Positions 8,390-16,942 of a DNA stretch of 33,398 nt are shown piece after piece. Source of the DNA: Limnochordia bacterium (lineage in GTDB: Bacteria; Bacillota; Limnochordia; Darwinibacteriales; DTU012). Below the pieces are notes generated by a model. It did no database searches and was not told the DNA's origin. It worked only from the letters and a program-made list of their open reading frames with translations. Positions within the stretch are counted from its first letter, which is position 1. Every line of letters starts with the position of its first letter. The stretch covers positions 1 to 33,398 of the forward strand of contig SKJB01000147.1 of NCBI GenBank assembly GCA_007116145.1. The letters are read 5' to 3'. The position numbers and the translations under genes are program-made.

Positions 8390-9076
8390 TTAGTGAATAA
8401 TTTTGCCATCTTCTAATTCAATAACAAGATCACCAAACTCAATAAATGCCGGATCATGGGTGGTTAGACATATAGTAATACCACCTTCATCAACCATCGA
8501 ACGGAAAAGATTCATAATTTGGATTCCTGTCTTAAAATCTAACTCACCCGTTGGTTCATCCGCTAAAATTAATGCCGGTTGATTGACAATTGCGCGTGCG
8601 ATCCCAACCCGTTGTTGTTCGCCACCGCTCATTTCGAATGTACGATGGGAAGCCCTCTTCCTTAAACCAACAATATCTAGACATTCTAATGTTCGTCTTT
8701 CCCGTTCCCTCCAAGGGACTCTGGTAATACGCATCGGTAATTCTACATTTTCAAAGGCTGAGAAGGTCTGAATTAGAGCAAAAGTTTGAAAAACAAATCC
8801 TACTTGCTTCCGACGCCAGAGTGTTAACTCCTTATCCGAGAATTTAACTAACTCCTTTCCCTTAAATAAAATCTGACCCTGCGAGGGTTGATCCAATCCA
8901 CCGATAATGTTTAAAATCGTAGTCTTGCCTGAACCAGACGGTCCTTTCAAAATAACCAGTTTATTTTCGGGAATTTGTAAGCTCACACCCCGCAAAGCAT
9001 GTACTGGTTTTGCATCCACGTAATATGTTCGTTCAATATTGCGGAGTTCGACAATAGGCTTACAATCTAAGTGCAT
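8390..9076 (-). CDS. ABC transporter ATPase, MacB/LolD type
   Basis: I start at the ATG at 9076, which has AAAGGAGG 7 bases upstream; earlier in-frame starts have none. The 228-residue product is the usual length for a LolD/MacB-type ATPase, with Walker A GPSGSGKT (45-52), Q-loop Gln97, signature MSGGEQQ (149-155), Walker B ending in Glu174, and switch His207. It is first in the operon and is followed by the adaptor, the permease and a second ATPase. Only one permease gene is present, though it is an internally doubled protein, so the two ATPases may form a heterodimer, one under each half. Compared with the second ATPase it lacks both the N-terminal extension and the AbrB-like tail. I see no convincing promoter between it and the upstream terminator, only a purine-rich, AT-rich stretch at about 9140-9175. 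Confidence 0.92.
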   Translation of the reverse strand: MHLDCKPIVELRNIERTYYVDAKPVHALRGVSLQIPENKLVILKGPSGSGKTTILNIIGGLDQPSQGQILFKGKELVKFSDKELTLWRRKQVGFVFQTFALIQTFSAFENVELPMRITRVPWRERERRTLECLDIVGLRKRASHRTFEMSGGEQQRVGIARAIVNQPALILADEPTGELDFKTGIQIMNLFRSMVDEGGITICLTTHDPAFIEFGDLVIELEDGKIIH

Positions 9077-9168
9077 TAGGTAGCCTCCTTTTAATGATCC
9101 TCTAATCTTTCGCCCTGTGTACCACATTACCTGCACTCTTTTATCTTTTTTCTTTTTTCTATATATAC

Positions 9169-9227
9169 AAAAAAATCCTTACAGAATTGGACCTGGGCGT
9201 TTGCACCCAGGTCGAATTCTATAAGGA
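9169..9227 (-). terminator. Long Rho-independent terminator after the sugar importer operon
   Basis: Three stacked stem blocks pair across 9176-9227: 6 bp (9176-9181 with 9222-9227), 6 bp (9183-9188 with 9215-9220) and 7 bp (9191-9197 with 9206-9212), split by small internal mismatches. A run of seven Ts (minus strand, 9169-9175) follows. It begins three bases after the last permease stop codon. Confidence 0.9.
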
Positions 9228-9229
9228 AT

Positions 9230-10099
9230 CTATTCGCCACCCATACCTGACGTACCCATGGTCTCAACAATCTTACTCTGGTTGATAATAAAGATAACAA
9301 TAGGTACAGACATCATCATCAACGTAACTGCCGAAGCCACACCTTGGCGAGCAATACCACCTGCGGCTAATTGGCTAAGAGCATAGGGTAATGTTTTGAG
9401 TTCTTCTGCATAAATAAACATCCCCCCCGTTACTCCCCACAACTGTTGGAACACTAGAATTACAAGTGTTAACCAAGCCGGCTTTACAATAGGCATAACA
9501 ATTCGTGCATAAATCCGGAGTTCACTGGCACCATCGATTCTTGCAGCTTCAATGAGTGTGTCGGGAATCATGGCGTCAATAAACTTCTTCATTAGGTATA
9601 AGCCAAGAGTCCATTGCCAAGCTGGAACGATTACCGCCCAATAGGTATTAACCCATCCGATATAGGAGATGGTTAAATAGTTTGGAATGGCTGTTACTGC
9701 AGGAGCGAACATAAGAGAGAGCACAACTAATTCATTCAAGAAATTCTTGCCCGGAAATTCATGTTTAGAAAGGGCGTAAGCCGCTAACGATCCAGTGATT
9801 ACATTTCCTAGCATACCAATACTTACAATGAAAACTGAATTAAAGAAGTAACGCGATATTGGCACCCATGACTTACCCATTAACACGAATAAATCGGTAA
9901 AGTTATTCATGGTGGGATTTCGCACAAAGAATTGCGGCGGAAAGATAAACAATTCATTGAGCGGTTTGAAAGCATTACTAATGGCAAACACCAAAGGTAA
10001 CGCCATAAAGGCAGCACCAGCAGCTAGAAAAGCAAAAATAACCAAGTCACCACCGGTGGACCGAGATAGTCGTTTCTTTCGTAGTTGTAAACCTAACAC
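9230..10099 (-). CDS. Carbohydrate ABC transporter permease (MalG-like, CUT1 family)
   Basis: The 289-residue protein has about six membrane segments, a short cytoplasmic N-terminus and the MalG-type EAA loop EAARIDGASELRIYARIVMP (184-203), which docks on the transporter ATPase. Such permeases pair with a MalF-like partner to import oligosaccharides. The start is the GTG at 10099, with AGGAGGGG five bases upstream; it lies 11 bases after the stop of the MalF-like gene. It is the last gene of the operon: binding protein, MalF-like, MalG-like. No ATPase gene is present, so a shared MsmX/MsmK-type ATPase encoded elsewhere is likely. The cytoplasmic C-terminus (IVETMGTSGMGGE) is short. Confidence 0.92.
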   Translation of the reverse strand: MLGLQLRKKRLSRSTGGDLVIFAFLAAGAAFMALPLVFAISNAFKPLNELFIFPPQFFVRNPTMNNFTDLFVLMGKSWVPISRYFFNSVFIVSIGMLGNVITGSLAAYALSKHEFPGKNFLNELVVLSLMFAPAVTAIPNYLTISYIGWVNTYWAVIVPAWQWTLGLYLMKKFIDAMIPDTLIEAARIDGASELRIYARIVMPIVKPAWLTLVILVFQQLWGVTGGMFIYAEELKTLPYALSQLAAGGIARQGVASAVTLMMMSVPIVIFIINQSKIVETMGTSGMGGE

Positions 10100-10110
10100 G
10101 TAAACCCCTC

Positions 10111-11064
10111 CTATGATCCAACTTTATTCAATAGTCGCTGTACAATTTTTTGCGTAGCTACCATAGTGAGAAATAGTAATACAGCAATTGCTGACGCATA
10201 ACCCATCTCATAACGAACATTTCCATAGTCATTCAAATGCTGCATAACCGTCCACGTCGCATAATCTGTAGGTGTCGGACCCGTTAAGGCTACTAACTGA
10301 CCAGCCGCATTAAACGAGCCGGTTATCGAAATAATAGCACCAAACATCATATAACCACGCATCGCTGGAATGGTCAAAAACCATAATTCTTGCCAGCGAT
10401 TTCTAATTCCGTCAATGGCACCTGCTTCAAATAAGGACGAGCTAATTCCCTGTAATCCAGCAATAAACACAAGGAAACTTGTTCCCAAACTCATCCATAA
10501 CACTACAATAATTACAATACTCATCATGTAGGTAGGATCAAGTAACCACTGAACAGGGCGATCCACAAAACCCCAGTACATCAAGAAACCATTGATGTAC
10601 CCATAGGTATCACCACTAAATAATAATGTCCAAATCAAGAAAGCATTTCCTGAAATCGATGGGGCATAAAATAGCAGTGTCATAAAGGCTCGAACTTTTG
10701 GTTGTAATTCATTAATAAACCAAGCAAAAATGAAACACATAAAATAACTTAAAGGTCCTGTTATCGCTGAGAAGAACAAGGTGTTCTTCACTGAAATCAG
10801 GAAGACATCGTCGGCCAGAAATAGGCGAATATAATTGTTCCAACCGATCCAAGTAGGCCATTGTAACATATTAAAATAGGTAAAACTCAATACAATGGAT
10901 AACACTACAGGAAACACTGTAAAAGCTAGAAACAAACTGAAAAACGGCAATAAAAATAGATACGTTACTCGAGCGGCATATACACTTTCCCATAGTTTGG
11001 CTAATTTGCCTTGAGTACCGCCTTCTGGACCAATAGCTGGTGCACGGGTTACTACAGAACTCAC
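10111..11064 (-). CDS. Sugar ABC transporter permease (MalF-like, CUT1 family)
   Basis: The 317-residue protein has a polar N-terminal tail (1-33), then about six membrane segments and an EAA-type loop EAGAIDGIRNRWQELWFLTIP starting at Glu213. The motif differs slightly from the usual EAA..DGA form (EAG, DGI) but keeps the key Gly. It forms the translocation pore with the MalG-like protein encoded next. Translation starts at the GTG at 11064, with GGAGGG seven bases upstream. It is separated from the binding-protein gene by 92 bases containing a hairpin, which probably lets the binding protein be made in excess over the permeases, as in malE-malF type operons. Confidence 0.92.
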   Translation of the reverse strand: MSSVVTRAPAIGPEGGTQGKLAKLWESVYAARVTYLFLLPFFSLFLAFTVFPVVLSIVLSFTYFNMLQWPTWIGWNNYIRLFLADDVFLISVKNTLFFSAITGPLSYFMCFIFAWFINELQPKVRAFMTLLFYAPSISGNAFLIWTLLFSGDTYGYINGFLMYWGFVDRPVQWLLDPTYMMSIVIIVVLWMSLGTSFLVFIAGLQGISSSLFEAGAIDGIRNRWQELWFLTIPAMRGYMMFGAIISITGSFNAAGQLVALTGPTPTDYATWTVMQHLNDYGNVRYEMGYASAIAVLLFLTMVATQKIVQRLLNKVGS

Positions 11065-11108
11065 TCAAAATCCCTCCATTCAATTATTTACAGAGCTGCG
11101 TAGTTGCC

Positions 11109-11136
11109 TCTCCTGTACCATGATTGATACAGGAGA
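11109..11136 (-). other. Intergenic hairpin between binding-protein and permease genes
   Basis: A perfect 9-bp inverted repeat (11109-11117 with 11128-11136, 10-base loop) lies between the binding-protein stop codon and the permease start. It has no U-tract on the minus strand, so it is unlikely to be a full terminator. Its place suggests an mRNA-stabilising or partial-attenuation hairpin. Confidence 0.6.
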
Positions 11137-11156
11137 AGCGGTTAAACGCCTACTAC

Positions 11157-14100
11157 TTAATAACGATCTGCCGGGTCTTCTAGTCGGAAAAGATGACTGT
11201 AGTGACTCCAGTAGAGTTCCTCTAGTTCAGGACTAATTTGATCTCTCTTTGTAACTAAACCAAATTCCTCGCGTTTCCTAGCAATTTCCTCATTAGCAGC
11301 CTGATCATAATCAAGAATAGACTCTCGTAACGGACGATTTTGTAATACAACAGCTCGGAAGAGCCAATCAAATTGGCGGTTAACATAGTAACCTCCTAAA
11401 ACAGCTGGAACACCTTCTACCCACGTCCATTGCTCTACTAACAGATCTCTTTCCTCTGCTCGCCATGGTAATTGTTGAAGAGCTTCCACATTAGCCGATG
11501 CGTAACGAGCAGCTGCACCCATGAGACTCTCCATCTCTCGACCAAATCTTACTTGAGTCTCGGTACTGGTCCACCATTTTAGAAATTCCCATGCTTCATC
11601 TTTCTTGTCGCTTTGATTCAAAATTACCGCTCCAGAAGTTCCAGGTGGAACGGCCACTGCGCCTGGAGGTACAACAGTACCAGCAACTGGTACCGTTCGA
11701 GCGATGGTTCCATCTTCCATTCGTGTGCCCGGAACGGTAGTAAAGCCCCATTCTCCTCGTAATTCTGGTGCAAAAACAGATAAGGTATTAAACAAACCAT
11801 AATTTTCAATTACTAAAGGCATCTCACCCATTCGGAAACGGTTTTCTGCATTAAACTCTAAAGGCAAATTATACAAGGTAAATAAATCAGTTAGTTGGTC
11901 AAATACAGCTACTGCTGATTCTGAATCAAGATTGGTCTCGATTACATCCTCTTTAAACAAAGGTATTCCTTTTTGGTACAGGAACATCTGATAGGTCTGC
12001 ATATTCGGACGAATACCAAATTCCATATTCTCCTTCTGCAACTCAGGAATAATCGCATACACATCCTCCCAAGTCTCAGGAACCTCTAATCCTAATTCCT
12101 CCAACACATCCTTACGGTAGAACAACATGGGAAATCCTTGGATTTCTGGTAATGCAAAGACCTTATCTCTAAACCGGAAAGGTAGAAAAGCACTATGCAT
12201 GAAGCGAGTTGCTACTTCGTCAAAATCATCAAATTGACTTAAGTCCGTTAACGCTCCACGGAATGCTAGATCCATGTTTGCAGCCCCTAATGCTACATCC
12301 GGAGCTCTATTTGCGATAATGACAGGAATAAGCAATTGATCCATCGCTTCAATTAACTCAAAATCTACGGTAATTCCAGTAGTAGCTGTAAAGCTATCTT
12401 CAATCATTTGTTTTAAAACTTGCGCCTGATCTCGTCCAGCACCGATCCACACTCGCAACATTTCATCACGCTCAGCCTCGGTCTCCGTAAAATCACCGAC
12501 ACGGTTATAATCGTGTGTAAATGAAGAAATGAAGGACCGAACCTCATGAGTCAACGTTTGAAATGTCGTTGGATTAGCACGTGGTAACGGCTTATCTGGT
12601 GATGCCACAATAAAATAGTCAACTTGTAAAGGCTGTGCTCTCGTTTGCATAATCCAAGTACCAAGGGCTCCGACATTATCACGAAACTCCCCAAGACGAC
12701 GTGGTATGCGATATGGACGATTTGCCATATCTTCAAGCATTCGCGCAAAGGATTCTAGTACTGCGGTGTGTCCACCACGTTCACCCGATACGGCAAATAA
12801 CTCATCAGCCATTCCCTCAATAAGACCACTTTGTATCTGTAAACGTTCGATTAAGCCAGGAATCCGAACTTCTAGTTGATAACTACGCATCGGATCTGGA
12901 GTCGCCGAAGTAATCATAATGATGCGCCGATAAATTGTGTTCAATTCATACAGTGTATCTTCAGTCCGACTTAATAACTCGGCTAAGTCACCTAACACGA
13001 CTTCGAGTCTAATCTCATTTCTACCCTCTTCTAAATATACGTAAGCAGGTCCATTTTCAGAACCTATAACACTCATTTCATAAAACTGGGAATAAGGAAA
13101 ACGGATGGCATCAGCTTCCTTGAACGGAACTTTACCATTAATTAAGAGTCGCCGACTCGAATAAAAACCACGGCGTTGATCTTGTTTTGCTTTAAAGGCT
13201 ATTTGATACAAACCACTTTGTGGAACATCTACTTCCCAAGCAATCCAATCTCCTACATCACGCCAGCGATGTCCACCAATAGAATTTAGGCGAATCTGCG
13301 CCTCATGGTAAGGTTCTACTGTGGGATCACCTTGATCAAATTCAGGAAATAAGGTTGGTGCTGAACGATATATCGAATCCTGACCCTGCACTTTGATAAA
13401 TACGTCTGGCACTGGCTTTAAGCCTTGGTCTGCATAGGTAACAGCCAAATCTGCGTACAAAGGCATCTCCTCAAACTGACGGATTCTTAGCTCATTGATA
13501 ATCATCGGTTCGGTGATACCTTCCCAACGAACGACATTCTTCCCCTCGTTAAAATAAAACAAAAAGGGATTTCTTTCGTAGCCTAAAGGATCAGTAATAT
13601 TCACCCGTTGCCACATCGGTTTCTCCTCTTGGCGAGCTCGTACATGATTACCCATATTATCTATACGGAAAGGTTCGGCATCTCCCCAAACTCGAAAAAA
13701 AGTTAGAAAAGCGGCCTCAGCAAACGGGCGTTCTCCATTTATATACAAGCCGCGTTCGATGGATGAACTACGCCCACTTACAGGGTAATACATGATATCC
13801 ATATTATACAAACCCGATTCTGGCACTTCTACTTCCCACTCTAAATACCCCCGCTCATCTGTTCTTACCGATATACCAGGTGCACCTTGGAAGTTTTCCA
13901 GATATTGTATATTGGATGTAGCATTTGTATAGCTAGCTGCAGGGATGCGTATTTCCACATCAGGACGGCTCTCTTCTACAAAACTAGCTAGATATTCTAG
14001 ATATTGAAGTTCACGAACATAAGCAGTTAATCTCACCAGTTCTAAATCGTCTTCTGTTGCTACTGCCTCCGCTTCAAGAATTACATCGTTTGCATCCCCT

Positions 14101-14216
14101 TCTTCCGCAGCCAATACGACATTAACATGTAAAACAGCGACAGTAATAAACATAAATGCTAACGCGGTAAAAATTATAGATCTCATAAAATGTGTTTTAA
14201 AACTAGTTTTACTCAT
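11157..14216 (-). CDS. Large extracellular sugar-binding protein with two N-terminal beta-sandwich modules
   Basis: I start at the ATG at 14216 (MSKTSF), giving 1019 residues; GGGAGG lies 13 bases upstream, rather far, and earlier in-frame starts lack a signal peptide at their N-terminus. A signal peptide (about 1-36) is followed by two related modules, about 88-248 and 270-410, sharing the phrases WEVEVPESGLYNMD / WEVDVPQSGLYQIA, LYINGERPF / LLINGKVPF and EGKNVVRWE / EGRNEIRLE. These resemble carbohydrate-binding sandwich folds of the CBM6/35 type. A helical spacer (about 411-575) leads to a family 1 solute-binding domain (about 585-985). Ordinary CUT1 binding proteins are about 400-450 residues, so this is more than double. 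No lipobox Cys is seen, so anchoring is unclear. I infer capture of a long or branched glycan for the two permeases downstream. Confidence 0.88.
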   Translation of the reverse strand: MSKTSFKTHFMRSIIFTALAFMFITVAVLHVNVVLAAEEGDANDVILEAEAVATEDDLELVRLTAYVRELQYLEYLASFVEESRPDVEIRIPAASYTNATSNIQYLENFQGAPGISVRTDERGYLEWEVEVPESGLYNMDIMYYPVSGRSSSIERGLYINGERPFAEAAFLTFFRVWGDAEPFRIDNMGNHVRARQEEKPMWQRVNITDPLGYERNPFLFYFNEGKNVVRWEGITEPMIINELRIRQFEEMPLYADLAVTYADQGLKPVPDVFIKVQGQDSIYRSAPTLFPEFDQGDPTVEPYHEAQIRLNSIGGHRWRDVGDWIAWEVDVPQSGLYQIAFKAKQDQRRGFYSSRRLLINGKVPFKEADAIRFPYSQFYEMSVIGSENGPAYVYLEEGRNEIRLEVVLGDLAELLSRTEDTLYELNTIYRRIIMITSATPDPMRSYQLEVRIPGLIERLQIQSGLIEGMADELFAVSGERGGHTAVLESFARMLEDMANRPYRIPRRLGEFRDNVGALGTWIMQTRAQPLQVDYFIVASPDKPLPRANPTTFQTLTHEVRSFISSFTHDYNRVGDFTETEAERDEMLRVWIGAGRDQAQVLKQMIEDSFTATTGITVDFELIEAMDQLLIPVIIANRAPDVALGAANMDLAFRGALTDLSQFDDFDEVATRFMHSAFLPFRFRDKVFALPEIQGFPMLFYRKDVLEELGLEVPETWEDVYAIIPELQKENMEFGIRPNMQTYQMFLYQKGIPLFKEDVIETNLDSESAVAVFDQLTDLFTLYNLPLEFNAENRFRMGEMPLVIENYGLFNTLSVFAPELRGEWGFTTVPGTRMEDGTIARTVPVAGTVVPPGAVAVPPGTSGAVILNQSDKKDEAWEFLKWWTSTETQVRFGREMESLMGAAARYASANVEALQQLPWRAEERDLLVEQWTWVEGVPAVLGGYYVNRQFDWLFRAVVLQNRPLRESILDYDQAANEEIARKREEFGLVTKRDQISPELEELYWSHYSHLFRLEDPADRY

Positions 14217-14741
14217 TTTTTGCTCTGCGCCTCCCTTTCTTAGCCACAAGTAATTATACGATTCCACAATCATGCCGAGATCTTGCCACCCCCTACATCC
14301 CAAAACCTATAGAATATACCCAAAGACATATTCTATGATAGCTACCAAAGATACAAACTTAACTTACAGACAACATGCTCTAGACATAGATATTCCTTAA
14401 CAATAATAAAATATCCTTCTTTTTCTTGAATAAATTTTGTCTAAAAATTGTATGCACCAAATCCTGAGAAACTGAATCCTTCACCACAGCATCTAGGCTA
14501 TTAAGTGACCGATCCCTCTAGAATGTTCCATTCTCTATCTCTTTTTGCAACCTAATACCACCATAACATTATGATCAGCCACACCACTCCCCACCCTAGA
14601 TTCTCAAACCATAATTATATAACACTCTAGTGTTACTACTAGAATATCAAACAAAGAAACACGCTGATTCTAATCTGGCTCAGACGAAGGTGCACACTCC
14701 TATTCCTGACTAAGAGCGTGCATTCAAAAGAGACATGTGGG
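14217..14741 (-). other. Long intergenic region upstream of the importer operon
   Basis: This 525-base AT-rich stretch holds no gene I can support and no riboswitch I recognise. It must carry the promoter of the importer operon. A perfect TATAAT (minus strand, 14253-14258) lies about 37 bases before the start codon but has no good -35 box. Several small inverted repeats are present (14310-14335, 14520-14534, 14621-14634, 14691-14722), which could be operators or transcript hairpins. Confidence 0.5.
14310..14335. repeat. Inverted repeat in the importer leader region
   Basis: TAGAATAT at 14310-14317 pairs with ATATTCTA at 14328-14335 across a 10-base gap; one more A-T pair extends it on the outside. 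The half-site spacing of 18 bases suits either an operator or a leader hairpin. It lies about 95 bases upstream of the binding-protein start. Confidence 0.45.
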
Positions 14742-14767
14742 GCATCAAGAAATTCGTTGCTTGATGC
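14742..14767 (-). terminator. Possible weak terminator overlapping the aconitase stop codon
   Basis: A perfect 8-bp inverted repeat (14742-14749 with 14760-14767, 10-base loop) overlaps the last codons and stop of the aconitase gene. The minus-strand sequence after it is C-rich rather than a U-tract, so termination by it alone is doubtful. A second hairpin at 14691-14722 (9 bp, one mismatch) follows. Confidence 0.35.
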
Positions 14768-16673
14768 AATTAATTTTTCCGCCAGCCAAAAGCATAGCCA
14801 ACTCTTTATCCGTTACATTACACTCCACCAAATAGTCCGTCTGTTGCGTGGTGTTGCGTATCACAAGCGGTTCGCCCTTTGCTATTTGTGTTCGGATATC
14901 TCGAATTTCTAACATATCAAATTCCTGAATGTTATCAAAATCGCTTGGATCTACGAAGGTCAATGGCACAATGCCTGAATTAATTAAGTTCGCTTTGTGA
15001 ATACGAGCAAAACTCTTAGTCAAGACTGCCTTTATCCCCAAAAAAAGTGGGGCCAGAGCAGCATGTTCGCGACTAGAACCTTGGCCATAGTTATCTCCAC
15101 CCACAATGATTCCACCGTTATGTTCCTTTGCGCGTTCTGGAAACTGCGGATTGCAGGGCGTTAGACAAAAACCTGCTAAATAGGGTATATTGGAACGATA
15201 GGGCAGTAATTTAGCGTTAGATGGCATAATATGATCTGTTGTGATATTGTCTTCGACCTTAATAAGCACTTTTCCCTTTACTGTAGCAGGCAGAGGTGTG
15301 TTAAGCGGAAACGCTTTAATATTTGGACCACGCACAACCTCAACAACATCATGTCCTTTTGCGGGAGCGATTATCATATTATCATTAACTAAAAATTGCT
15401 CAGGCAATTCTACTGTAATATCTTGCAGACAATTCCTAGGATCCGTCAGCTTTCCGGTCAACGCACTAAATGCCGCCGTCTCTGGACTCACTAAATATAC
15501 GCCAGCCGAGTCCGTTCCACACCGTCCCTTAAAGTTACGGTTAAATGTGCGCAAACAAATTGCATTCGTGGCTGGGGCTTGCCCCATCCCAATACATGGT
15601 CCACATCCAGATTCTAACACTCGTGCACCTGCCGCAATTAGATCAGCTAGTGCTCCATTTGTAGCAAGCATCGTTAATACTTGTTTCGAACCAGGGGATA
15701 TCACTAAACTCACATTCGGATCCACGGTTTTTCCCTTAAGTATGGTAGCGACTCTCATGAGATCCTGATACGATGAATTCGTACAACTCCCAATTGCCAC
15801 CTGATCCACTTTAATGGGTCCGATTTCGGCCACTGGCGCCACATTATCTGGACTATGGGGCTTTGCTGCTAACGGTTCTAACGTCGATAAGTCGATCTCT
15901 ACTAGTTCATCATAGCGGGCATCCGAATCTGCAGAGAGTTCCACCCAGATGTCTCCTCTGTTTTGCGCCTCGAGAAATGCCTTAGTAATCTGATCACTGG
16001 GAAAAATCGATGTGGTTGCCCCGAGTTCAGCTCCCATATTTGTGATTGTCGCCCGTTCAGGAACACTGAGTTGTGATACTCCCTCACCAGTGTACTCAAT
16101 AACCTTACCGACTCCGCCTTTGACACTTAATATGCGCAGCACTTCGAGGATAATATCCTTTGCAGCCACAAAAGGACGTAGTTTCCCAGTTAACTTCACG
16201 TTAACAACCTGAGGCATACTGATGTAGTAGGTTTCCCCAGCCATCGCAGCAGCCACATCGAGCCCGCCTGCCCCAATGGCCAACATTCCAATACCACCAT
16301 TTGTCGGTGTGTGACTATCGGATCCTAATAATGTTTCCCCGGGAACACCAAAACGTTCTAGGTGCACTTGATGACATATGCCATTTCCTGGTCTTGAGAA
16401 GAAGACTCCGTGCTTACTGGCAACTGTTTGAATATACTTATGATCGTCTGCATTCTCAAAGCCCTCTTGCAACATATTATGGTCAATATATGCCACAGAC
16501 AGTTTTGTTTTTACCTGTTCTATATCCATCGCCTCTAACTGTAAATAGGCCATGGTCCCTGTGGAATCTTGCGTTAGAGTCTGATCAATCCGGATTCCAA
16601 CTTCTAAACCCGGTTCCATAACTCCCTCAACTAAATGATCCTTGATAATCTTTTGTGTCAAATTAAAGCCCAA
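14745..16673 (-). CDS. Aconitate hydratase, Aquifex-type short form
   Basis: Aconitase converts citrate to isocitrate with a [4Fe-4S] cluster. The 642-residue protein carries the cluster ligands Cys297 (GSCTNSS), Cys357 and Cys360 (SGCGPCIG), the substrate-binding SRPGNGICHQVH (93-104), LLGSDSHTPTNGG (115-127), and the swivel-domain active-site GQGSSREHA (530-538). Its size and sequence match the short Aquifex-type aconitases rather than the 850-900-residue AcnA or AcnB forms. I choose the TTG start at 16673: AAAGGGGAG is 6 bases upstream and the resulting N-terminus, MGFNLTQKIIKDHLVEG, matches the family start; an ATG 11 codons upstream has no such support. A promoter (16793-16822) precedes it and 269 bases separate it from glgC, so it is probably its own unit. 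A related leucine-pathway or homoaconitase role is less likely given full length and both domains on one chain. Confidence 0.93.
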   Translation of the reverse strand: MGFNLTQKIIKDHLVEGVMEPGLEVGIRIDQTLTQDSTGTMAYLQLEAMDIEQVKTKLSVAYIDHNMLQEGFENADDHKYIQTVASKHGVFFSRPGNGICHQVHLERFGVPGETLLGSDSHTPTNGGIGMLAIGAGGLDVAAAMAGETYYISMPQVVNVKLTGKLRPFVAAKDIILEVLRILSVKGGVGKVIEYTGEGVSQLSVPERATITNMGAELGATTSIFPSDQITKAFLEAQNRGDIWVELSADSDARYDELVEIDLSTLEPLAAKPHSPDNVAPVAEIGPIKVDQVAIGSCTNSSYQDLMRVATILKGKTVDPNVSLVISPGSKQVLTMLATNGALADLIAAGARVLESGCGPCIGMGQAPATNAICLRTFNRNFKGRCGTDSAGVYLVSPETAAFSALTGKLTDPRNCLQDITVELPEQFLVNDNMIIAPAKGHDVVEVVRGPNIKAFPLNTPLPATVKGKVLIKVEDNITTDHIMPSNAKLLPYRSNIPYLAGFCLTPCNPQFPERAKEHNGGIIVGGDNYGQGSSREHAALAPLFLGIKAVLTKSFARIHKANLINSGIVPLTFVDPSDFDNIQEFDMLEIRDIRTQIAKGEPLVIRNTTQQTDYLVECNVTDKELAMLLAGGKINCIKQRIS

Positions 16674-16762
16674 AAATCTCTCCCCTTTCAAGACAATTAT
16701 CCACACTCACTACCTCGTACCTCGCAGAGGAAGGTGAGAAAATAGACCGATTTGTCCTTAGT

Positions 16763-16858
16763 TGCCTGGTTAAACTTATACTATTAGCTATTTTTATACG
16801 AAATTCCTGCTTTGCGAAACAAAACTAACAGATGCTTAACAAGTCTTATAACCAGGCA
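16763..16858. repeat. Ten-base inverted repeats flanking the aconitase promoter
   Basis: TGCCTGGTTA (16763-16772) and its exact complement TAACCAGGCA (16849-16858) sit 86 bases apart, one on each side of the predicted -35/-10 boxes. The arms are too far apart for a simple hairpin. They could be binding half-sites that act by looping, or chance. Confidence 0.4.
16793..16822 (-). promoter_or_regulatory. Sigma-A-type promoter for the aconitase gene
   Basis: On the minus strand TTGTTT (16817-16822) and TATAAA (16793-16798) are separated by 18 bases. The -10 box is one base from consensus and the -35 box two. The predicted transcript would have a leader of about 110 bases before the TTG start. 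Confidence 0.5.
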
Positions 16859-16942
16859 CTACTTGTATCCTCGGTAGGGTAAGCCTCTTTAGCTAAATTC
16901 TAACCACAAGTACATTCTCCTGCCATTTTGTGAAAAAACTTC

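Noticed and set aside
9077-9168. A promoter for the efflux operon in the purine-rich, AT-rich stretch
   Set aside because: No pair of -35 and -10 boxes with acceptable match and spacing could be found, so I did not list one.
14364-14387. A seven-codon leader (MSRACCL) with AAGGA six bases upstream, in the importer leader region
   Set aside because: Too short to tell from chance; no run of regulatory codons and no clear terminator/antiterminator pair follows.
14217-14741. Riboswitch, T-box or catabolite (cre) site in the long gap
   Set aside because: I found no conserved riboswitch core, no T-box sequence and no good match to the cre consensus; only small unrelated inverted repeats.
15241-15768. 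A 175-codon frame on the plus strand
   Set aside because: It lies wholly antisense to the aconitase gene, whose motifs are intact; no ribosome site or family match.
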